From Hymenobacter swuensis DY53 (GTDB taxonomy: Bacteria > Bacteroidota > Bacteroidia > Cytophagales > Hymenobacteraceae): 64,000 bases of DNA. Positions 58,934 to 64,000 of the stretch are shown piece by piece. Under the pieces are notes generated by a model. That model was not told where the DNA came from. It did not search any database and saw only the letters and a list, made by a program, of their open reading frames with translations. How positions within the stretch are numbered: position 1 is the stretch's first letter; every line of letters begins with the position of its first letter. Where the stretch lies: the NCBI RefSeq assembly GCF_000576555.1, contig NZ_CP007145.1, positions 434,001 through 498,000 of the forward strand, written 5' to 3'. Position numbers and translations under genes: made by a program.

Positions 58934-60646
58934 ATGCGCAAAAAATCCTTGGCCGTGGCTGCCCTGCTGGGCGGTGCCGGTCTGCTCGTATCCTTCCGCG
59001 CAGCTACCGACAATGAGCGGTACTTCGAAATCGCCAAGAACCTCGACATCTTCGCCACCTTGTTCAAGGAGGTGAATACGTATTACGTGGATGAGATACC
59101 GCCGGCTAAGCTGGTGAAGACGGGCATCGACGCCATGCTTAAGTCGCTGGACCCGTACACCAACTACATCCCGGAGGACGACATTGAGGACTTCCGCACC
59201 ATGACCACCGGCCAGTACGGCGGGATTGGGGCGGTAGTGCAGAAGCGCAACAACAAAACCGTGGTGCAGGCCGCCTACGAAGGCTACCCGGCCCAGAAAG
59301 CCGGCCTGCTGCCCGGCGACGAAATCCTGACCATCAACGGCGTGAACGTGGACAAAAAGTCTAACGCCGATATCAGCAAGCTGCTCAAGGGCCAGGCCAA
59401 CTCTCAGGTGAAACTGATGGTGACCCGCTACGGCCAGGATGCCCCGGTGGAAATTACCATTACCCGCGACAAAATTCAGGTGGACAACGTGCCGTACTAC
59501 GGCATGCTTACACCTGAAATTGGCTATTTCCAGCTCTCGGGCTTCACCGTGGATGCCGGCAAGGAAGTGCGGTTGGCCGTGGCTAAGCTGAAGGAGCAGG
59601 GCGCCAAAAAGCTGATATTCGACATTCGGGATAATCCCGGCGGGCTGCTCAACGAGGCCGTGAACATCTCCAACCTGTTCGTGGACAAGGGCAAGGACAT
59701 CGTGAGCACTAAGGGCAAAGTTTCTGACTGGAACAAGACTTATAAGGCTCTGGATATGCCCTTGGATACGCAGATTCCGATGGTGGTGATTACCTCCAAT
59801 CGCTCGGCTTCGGCCTCCGAAATTGTGTCGGGCGTGCTGCAGGACTACGACCGCGCCGTGCTTGTGGGGGAGCGCACATTCGGGAAGGGCCTCGTGCAGG
59901 CTACCCGTCCGCTGAGCTACAACTCCCAGCTGAAGGTGACGACGGCCAAATACTACATCCCGAGCGGCCGCTGCATTCAGGAAATCGACTACTCGCACCG
60001 TGCCGACGACGGCACGCTGGGCAAAGTGCCCGACTCGTTGCGCACGGCCTTCAAGACGCTGGCTGGCCGCACCGTGTACGATGGCGGCGGCGTGGCTCCC
60101 GACGTGGAAGTGGTGGACCGCGAAATTGCCGATATCACGCGGGTGCTGCTCCAGAAAAGTTACCTATTCGATTACGCCACGCGCTACCGCTCCGAGCACG
60201 CCACTATTGCGCCCGCCCGTCAGTTCAAGCTCACCGACGCCGATTACCAGAAGTTTGTTGAGTACCTCAAAAACAAGGACATCAATTATAGCACTGATGC
60301 TGAGAAGGCACTGGCCGACCTCACCAAGAAAGTGAAGGACGAAAAGCACTACGACGACGTGAAAACCGAGTTGGAGGCCATGCGCCGTAAGGTAACCACC
60401 AATAAGGCCAATGACCTGCTGCGCTTCAAGCCCGAAATTCGGGAGTTTCTGGAGCAGGAAATTGTTTCGCGCTACTACTTTCAGAAGGGAGGTATTGAGG
60501 CTACTTTCGACGACGACCCCAACATCCTGATGGCGCAGACCGTGCTCAATGATGTACCGCGCTACTCGGCGCTGCTGCGCCCCGGCACCCTGGAGGCCAA
60601 AGCCCGCCCTGAAGCCAAGCGCAGCACCGCCGGCGGCCGCCAGTAA
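58934..60646 (+). CDS. S41 family C-terminal (tail-specific) protease
   Basis: The 570-residue protein has an N-terminal hydrophobic signal (MRKKSLAVAALLGGAGLLVSF) and then the order of a CtpA-type protease: a cap helix region, a PDZ domain (about 90-175) and the catalytic core. The Ser-Lys dyad is Ser293 in SNRSASASEI and Lys318 in GERTFGKGL, with the same 25-residue spacing as in E. coli Tsp. The C-terminal region (about 420-570) is helical. It should work in the periplasm or attached to the membrane, degrading or processing proteins by their C termini. The start at 58934 is preferred because it begins the signal sequence; the frame is open to 58844. Confidence 0.92.
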   Translation: MRKKSLAVAALLGGAGLLVSFRAATDNERYFEIAKNLDIFATLFKEVNTYYVDEIPPAKLVKTGIDAMLKSLDPYTNYIPEDDIEDFRTMTTGQYGGIGAVVQKRNNKTVVQAAYEGYPAQKAGLLPGDEILTINGVNVDKKSNADISKLLKGQANSQVKLMVTRYGQDAPVEITITRDKIQVDNVPYYGMLTPEIGYFQLSGFTVDAGKEVRLAVAKLKEQGAKKLIFDIRDNPGGLLNEAVNISNLFVDKGKDIVSTKGKVSDWNKTYKALDMPLDTQIPMVVITSNRSASASEIVSGVLQDYDRAVLVGERTFGKGLVQATRPLSYNSQLKVTTAKYYIPSGRCIQEIDYSHRADDGTLGKVPDSLRTAFKTLAGRTVYDGGGVAPDVEVVDREIADITRVLLQKSYLFDYATRYRSEHATIAPARQFKLTDADYQKFVEYLKNKDINYSTDAEKALADLTKKVKDEKHYDDVKTELEAMRRKVTTNKANDLLRFKPEIREFLEQEIVSRYYFQKGGIEATFDDDPNILMAQTVLNDVPRYSALLRPGTLEAKARPEAKRSTAGGRQ

Positions 60647-60661
60647 GCCAACAGATAATCC

Positions 60662-60705
60662 AAACAGAAAAAAGCAGCCCGATATTGGGGCTGCTTTTTC
60701 TGTTT
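60662..60705 (+). terminator. Terminator after the S41 protease gene
   Basis: AAACAGAAAAAGCAGCCC and GGGCTGCTTTTTCTGTTT pair as a long stem ending in T-rich sequence. Confidence 0.85.
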
Positions 60706-60719
60706 ATCATAGCTTGTCA

Positions 60720-61043
60720 ATGATGAAAGTTTCGATTCTCATAGACCAACTGACTGGTAAGTATAGAGTTGCGGTTCGAGGTAAGTTGCTCAATGATGAG
60801 AGCGTTTCAGCGTGGTCTTCTTGGTTTATAATACCGGTCAATAACTACATAGAAGCAGGAAGCTTTGGCCCTTACCCAGTCCGCGAAGTAGAATGGATAG
60901 AGATTAACCCGTTTGTGGTGGAAGTAATAGGCCGCCTGATTAAGCCTCGCATACACAGTTTTGAGCAGGAGATACGAGAAGCATTAGAGGTAGCAGAAGT
61001 ACGTTTCGAGTTCGTGGAACTGGTATTTCGTGTCTATCTATAG
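60720..61043 (+). CDS. Uncharacterised 107-residue protein, AT-rich
   Basis: The product begins MMKVSILIDQLTGKYRVAVR and shows an alpha/beta pattern with WSSWFIIPVNNYIEAGSF, EVEWIEINPFVVEVIGRL and a final FEFVELVFRVYL. There is no signal peptide, membrane span or known motif. The gene is clearly more AT-rich than its surroundings, with A-T rich codons such as ATA and TTA. A start one codon later (60723) is equally likely. It lies between the S41 terminator and tsaB, whose -7 element begins 26 nt after its stop. Confidence 0.55.
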   Translation: MMKVSILIDQLTGKYRVAVRGKLLNDESVSAWSSWFIIPVNNYIEAGSFGPYPVREVEWIEINPFVVEVIGRLIKPRIHSFEQEIREALEVAEVRFEFVELVFRVYL

Positions 61044-61068
61044 TAGAAAGACAGCGGAAATGAAGTAG

Positions 61069-61076
61069 TACCTTTG
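61069..61076 (+). promoter_or_regulatory. -7 promoter element of tsaB (TACCTTTG)
   Basis: TACCTTTG is followed by 5 nt and then the tsaB ATG. The -33 TTTG is poor. The transcription start should lie at or next to the start codon. Confidence 0.55.
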
Positions 61077-61081
61077 CCGCC

Positions 61082-61783
61082 ATGTCCAGCTTGCTCCTTT
61101 CCCTTGAAACCTCGTCGCCGGTGTGCTCGGTGGCGCTGCACCACCTCGACACGGGCCAGTTGGTAGGCCAAACGGAACTGCGGCTGGAAAAGTCACACTC
61201 CTCGCATCTGAGTCTGCTCATCAGTCAACTGCTGGATAACACGTTGCACACGCTGCAAGACGTAGCAGCCGTGGCCGTATCCGATGGCCCGGGCTCCTAT
61301 ACCGGCCTGCGCATTGGGGCTGCTGCGGCCAAAGGGTTGTGCTACGCGCTTGATATTCCGCTGCTGGCCGTGAGTACGCTGCATAGTCTGGCCCACCAGG
61401 TGGCGGCTGTTACGGCCCGGTCTGAGCACTACTTATATTGCCCTATGCTGGATGCCCGGCGGATGGAGGTATACGCGGGCATTTATCAGGCCGATGGCAC
61501 CGAAATGCTGGCACCCACGCCTTTGCTGCTCAATGAAACAACCTTGGTCGAACAATTGGCCGGGCAGTCGTTGTTATTCTTTGGAAACGGCGCGGCCAAG
61601 TTCCGCCCGTTGGTAGCTGAAAACCCACACGCGGCTTTTCTGACTAATATCGAACCCTCGGCTATTTCTGTGGGGGCTTTGGCGCTGAAAGCTTACCGCC
61701 ACCAGGAATTTCGCAGCGTGGCCTACTATGAGCCGTTTTACTTGAAAGAGGTATATACCACCACACCGAAAAACAAGCAGTAA
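61082..61783 (+). CDS. tsaB: tRNA threonylcarbamoyladenosine biosynthesis protein TsaB
   Basis: The 233-residue protein is a paralog of TsaD that, with TsaD and TsaE, makes the t6A modification at position 37 of tRNAs that read ANN codons. It has the ASKHA fold: LLSLETSSPVCSVALHHL at the start, LLISQLLDNTLHTL, VSDGPGSYTGLRIGAAAAKGL and LLAVSTLHSLAHQV, which are TsaB hallmarks. Length is typical. The ATG lies 5 nt after a TACCTTTG element. The DUF2480 gene begins 24 nt after its stop and may be co-transcribed. Confidence 0.95.
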   Translation: MSSLLLSLETSSPVCSVALHHLDTGQLVGQTELRLEKSHSSHLSLLISQLLDNTLHTLQDVAAVAVSDGPGSYTGLRIGAAAAKGLCYALDIPLLAVSTLHSLAHQVAAVTARSEHYLYCPMLDARRMEVYAGIYQADGTEMLAPTPLLLNETTLVEQLAGQSLLFFGNGAAKFRPLVAENPHAAFLTNIEPSAISVGALALKAYRHQEFRSVAYYEPFYLKEVYTTTPKNKQ

Positions 61784-61807
61784 AGGCAGTTTTGCCAAGA
61801 AATAATC

Positions 61808-62329
61808 ATGGAAGAATTTGTGAACCGAGTGGCCAATTCCGGCTTGGTGACCTTTAACCTCGAAGAGTTCATTCATCCCGGCGAGCGGGTGGTGTATGAT
61901 ATCAAGGACAACCTATTCCACGGCCTGATGCTGCGCGAAAAGGACTTCCGTGAGTTCATCAAAACCCACGACTGGACGCAGTACGACGGCCAGAACGTCG
62001 CCATCATCTGCTCAGCCGATGCCATTGTGCCCACTTGGGCATACATGTTACTGGCCGGTAAGCTCCAGAACCACGCCCACCGCTACGTGTTCGGCAACCT
62101 AGAGGCCTTGGAGCAGGAGTTGTTTCAGGAGGCCATTGCTGGGGTGGAGGTGGAGCAGTTCCGCGATGCTAAGCTGGTTATCAAAGGCTGCGGCGAAAAA
62201 CCGGTGCCTACCTACGCCTACGTGGCCATTATGCAGAAACTGCTGCCGGTAGCAGCCAGTATCATGTACGGCGAGCCGTGCAGCACTGTACCGCTCTACA
62301 AGCGTCCCAAAGATAAAGTCAGCGCGTAG
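61808..62329 (+). CDS. DUF2480 family protein
   Basis: The 173-residue product begins MEEFVNRVANSGLVTFNLEEF and has HPGERVVYDIKDNLFHGLMLREKDFREFI, CSADAIVPTWAYMLLAGKL and VPTYAYVAIMQKLLPVAASIMYGEPCSTVPLYKR. This is the DUF2480 pattern, a Bacteroidota family of unknown function. It is cytoplasmic. It lies 24 nt after tsaB, so a common mRNA is likely, and a terminator follows. Confidence 0.9.
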   Translation: MEEFVNRVANSGLVTFNLEEFIHPGERVVYDIKDNLFHGLMLREKDFREFIKTHDWTQYDGQNVAIICSADAIVPTWAYMLLAGKLQNHAHRYVFGNLEALEQELFQEAIAGVEVEQFRDAKLVIKGCGEKPVPTYAYVAIMQKLLPVAASIMYGEPCSTVPLYKRPKDKVSA

Positions 62330-62349
62330 CTGCCGGAAAATCATGCATC

Positions 62350-62384
62350 AAACAGGCCCGTCGGGAATACCGACGGGCCTGTTT
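62350..62384 (+). terminator. Terminator after the DUF2480 gene
   Basis: AAACAGGCCCGTCGG and CCGACGGGCCTGTTT are exact complements around a 5-nt loop, 20 nt after the stop. Confidence 0.85.
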
Positions 62385-62423
62385 GCGTACACGCCCGATT
62401 GCATGACAAATAAGGATGGCAGA

Positions 62424-62484
62424 AGCAGCTGTTTTTGGAGCTTGTTTTTCGAATTCTGAAAAATAAGCTCCAAAAACAGCTGCT
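62424..62484. repeat. Inverted repeat upstream of the permease gene
   Basis: AGCAGCTGTTTTTGGAGCTTG and a complementary right arm ending AACAGCTGCT pair over about 27 nt with one or two mismatches and a 7-nt loop (GAATTCT). It lies between a terminator and the permease promoter region; it is more A/T-rich than the other repeats. Confidence 0.7.
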
Positions 62485-62587
62485 AATTCCAACTCAGCCG
62501 GCTTGTTGGCAAGTTGGCGGAATACTTGGCGAGAAAGCCGTCGGCCGGCCGGAATGTGCATCTTTGACCGGCAAACCCCTTCTGTGC

Positions 62588-63904
62588 ATGGTATCAACTT
62601 CGGCTTCCCCTTATAAAATCAGCGTCCTGACCGGCGTGGCCCTAGTGGTGGCCAACATGGTGGGCACCGGCGTATTCACCAGCTTGGGGTTCCAGGTAGA
62701 AACCATCCAGAGTGGTTTTGCCCTGCTGATGCTGTGGGTAGTGGGGGGCATTATTGCGCTGTGCGGGGCCTTATGCTACGGCGAGCTGGCGGCGGCCATG
62801 CCCCGCTCGGGCGGCGAGTACCATTATCTGTCGCGCATTTACCACCCGGCTTTGGGCTTTCTGTCAGGCTGGGTGTCGGCCACGGTGGGGTTTGCAGCCC
62901 CGACGGCGGCGGCGGCTCTAGCCCTGGAGCGGTACGCTGGCAGCGTGGGGCCTGCATTGCCGCCACGGGTGCTGGCTGTTACGGTAGTGGTGATGCTTAC
63001 GGCCGTGCACGCCAGTAGTCGTAAGGTGGGCAGCCGGTTGCAGGTAGTGGTTACGGCTGTGAAAGTGGCCGTGCTGGTTGGGTTCATCGGGGCTGGTTTG
63101 TGGCTGGCTCAGCCCCAACCGCTGGCTTTCCTGCCGCAAGGTTCCGCTGATTGGCAACTGCTGCTAAGTCCGGCCTTTGCTGTGTCCCTTATTTTTGTGT
63201 CGTATGCCTACTCGGGCTGGAATGCGGCGGCCTACCTGACGGGCGAGGTACAAAACCCGCAACGCAATCTGCCCCGGATTCTGCTCACCGGCACGGCCAT
63301 TGTGTTGGTGCTGTACGTGGGGTTGAACTTCATCTTCCTCTATTCTACGCCCATTGCCCAACTGAAAGGGCAGGTGGAAGTCGGCTTTGTGGCAGCTGCC
63401 TCCCTGTTTGGGGCGGCCGGCGGGCGACTGATGGGCGGCCTGATTGCGGCGTTGCTGGTTTCCACTGTCAGCTCCATGGTGTTTGCCGGGCCACGTATTG
63501 TGCAGGCCATGGGTGAGGATGTGCCGGCACTGCGGTGGCTGGCTCGGCGTAGCGCCGCCGATGTGCCGGTGCGGGCTACTCTGTTCCAAGGTGGGTTGAC
63601 GTTGCTGTTCGTGTTGGTTTCGTCATTTGCCCAAGTAGTGGTGTACGCCGGCTTTATCCTGAACCTGTTCACGTTCCTGACGGTGCTGGGGCTGTTTATC
63701 CTGCGGTTGCGTGAGCCGGAGCTGCCCCGGCCTTACCGAGCCTGGGGCTACCCCGTTACACCGCTGCTGTTTCTGCTACTCAATGGCTGGACGCTTTGGT
63801 TCATTGCCCGCGACAAGCCCATGGAAACGCTCTACGGCCTGGGTACGTTGGTAGTAGGCCTGCTAGTGTACTGGCTGAGCCAGCACCGCACGGCCAAGCA
63901 CTAA
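62588..63904 (+). CDS. APC-family amino-acid permease
   Basis: The 438-residue inner-membrane protein has about 11-12 hydrophobic segments. The first helix region KISVLTGVALVVANMVGTGVFTSLGF has the GxGxF motif of the amino acid-polyamine-organocation superfamily, and GELAAAMPRSGGEYHYLSRIYHPALGFLSGW is the next conserved block. The later AYSGWNAAAYLTGEVQNPQRNLPRIL segment matches the YxGW...GE...NPxRxxP motif. It takes up amino acids, probably with a cation; the substrate is not known. The open frame runs 153 nt upstream, but the ATG at 62588 is preferred because it begins the conserved part. Confidence 0.9.
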   Translation: MVSTSASPYKISVLTGVALVVANMVGTGVFTSLGFQVETIQSGFALLMLWVVGGIIALCGALCYGELAAAMPRSGGEYHYLSRIYHPALGFLSGWVSATVGFAAPTAAAALALERYAGSVGPALPPRVLAVTVVVMLTAVHASSRKVGSRLQVVVTAVKVAVLVGFIGAGLWLAQPQPLAFLPQGSADWQLLLSPAFAVSLIFVSYAYSGWNAAAYLTGEVQNPQRNLPRILLTGTAIVLVLYVGLNFIFLYSTPIAQLKGQVEVGFVAAASLFGAAGGRLMGGLIAALLVSTVSSMVFAGPRIVQAMGEDVPALRWLARRSAADVPVRATLFQGGLTLLFVLVSSFAQVVVYAGFILNLFTFLTVLGLFILRLREPELPRPYRAWGYPVTPLLFLLLNGWTLWFIARDKPMETLYGLGTLVVGLLVYWLSQHRTAKH

Positions 63905-63921
63905 ATCTGCCTGTTCCTGTC

Positions 63922-64000
63922 ATGTCCAATCGAGCCCCTGAGCTGTCCCAACCCGTCTGGAAGCAACGAGTCTATAAGGTTGTTTTCGAATCGGACACCC
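63922..64000 (+). CDS. Ion transporter, N-terminal part (partial)
   Basis: An ATG at 63922 opens a frame that is cut by the window edge after 26 codons: MSNRAPELSQPVWKQRVYKV and VFESDT. The WKQRVYKVVFESDT run is what I know from the N terminus of Bacteroidota voltage-gated ion transporter (Ion_trans) proteins, whose first membrane helix follows soon after. It starts 17 nt after the permease stop on the same strand, so the two may be co-transcribed. The channel type cannot be judged from this fragment. Confidence 0.6.
   Translation, partial: MSNRAPELSQPVWKQRVYKVVFESDT

Overview
The window looks like a chromosomal segment of a high-GC member of the Bacteroidota, most likely Hymenobacter or a close Cytophagales relative. 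The supports are a gldB gliding-motility lipoprotein, LytTR signalling, several Bacteroidota-type outer-membrane beta-barrel proteins, families such as DUF6799, DUF2480 and the Wzi family, and promoters of the Bacteroidota type (TTTG, 19-20 nt, TAnnTTTG). The genus is inferred from general resemblance of the proteins; no search was possible. I see no rRNA, insertion sequence, prophage or CRISPR array.

Layout. 0-5 kb: the 3' end of an RNase E/G gene, a large hybrid histidine kinase convergent with a LytTR regulator, a decayed small secreted-protein gene, and a porin-like protein. 5-13 kb: gldB, a glycosyltransferase, endonuclease III, an ECF sigma factor overlapping a probable anti-sigma gene, small secreted proteins, an MFS exporter and an NlpE-like lipoprotein. 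13.08-13.18 kb: a cluster of DnaA-box matches. 13-20 kb: a hydrolase lacking its nucleophile, an SGNH hydrolase, and three uncharacterised genes (a membrane-anchored Ppx/GppA-like protein, a membrane coiled-coil protein and a soluble coiled-coil protein). 20-28 kb: uvrA, a TspO-like protein, tpiA, an OmpA-family lipoprotein broken at an A9 run, and prmA. 28.4-33.7 kb: one gene for a 1739-residue secreted protein that I do not recognise. 34-45 kb: plsY, a DUF2199 gene, an M20 dipeptidase, three tandem outer-membrane barrels, a PagL-like deacylase, pyrD, yifB and gmhA. 45-58 kb: an MsbA-like exporter, a Wzi-family protein, an acyltransferase-like gene overlapping upp, a DEAD-box helicase, tRNA-His, a PfkB kinase and an M61 peptidase. 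58-64 kb: rpmH-rnpA, a tail-specific protease, tsaB, a DUF2480 gene, an amino-acid permease and the start of an ion channel.

Most genes are single transcription units with short spacers. Many spacers hold rho-independent terminators or long inverted repeats of several recurrent families. The common functional theme is the cell envelope: surface lipoproteins and barrels, lipid A and heptose chemistry, phospholipid synthesis, capsule assembly and gliding. Housekeeping genes for translation, DNA repair, pyrimidine salvage and synthesis, and glycolysis are mixed in.

The observations most worth following are the DnaA-box cluster, the A9 frameshift inside an OmpA lipoprotein, the three-gene Ppx-like/coiled-coil set, the 1739-residue secreted protein, the pseudo-hydrolase, and three genes whose start codon lies 4-5 nt after a promoter -7 element and so may give leaderless mRNAs.
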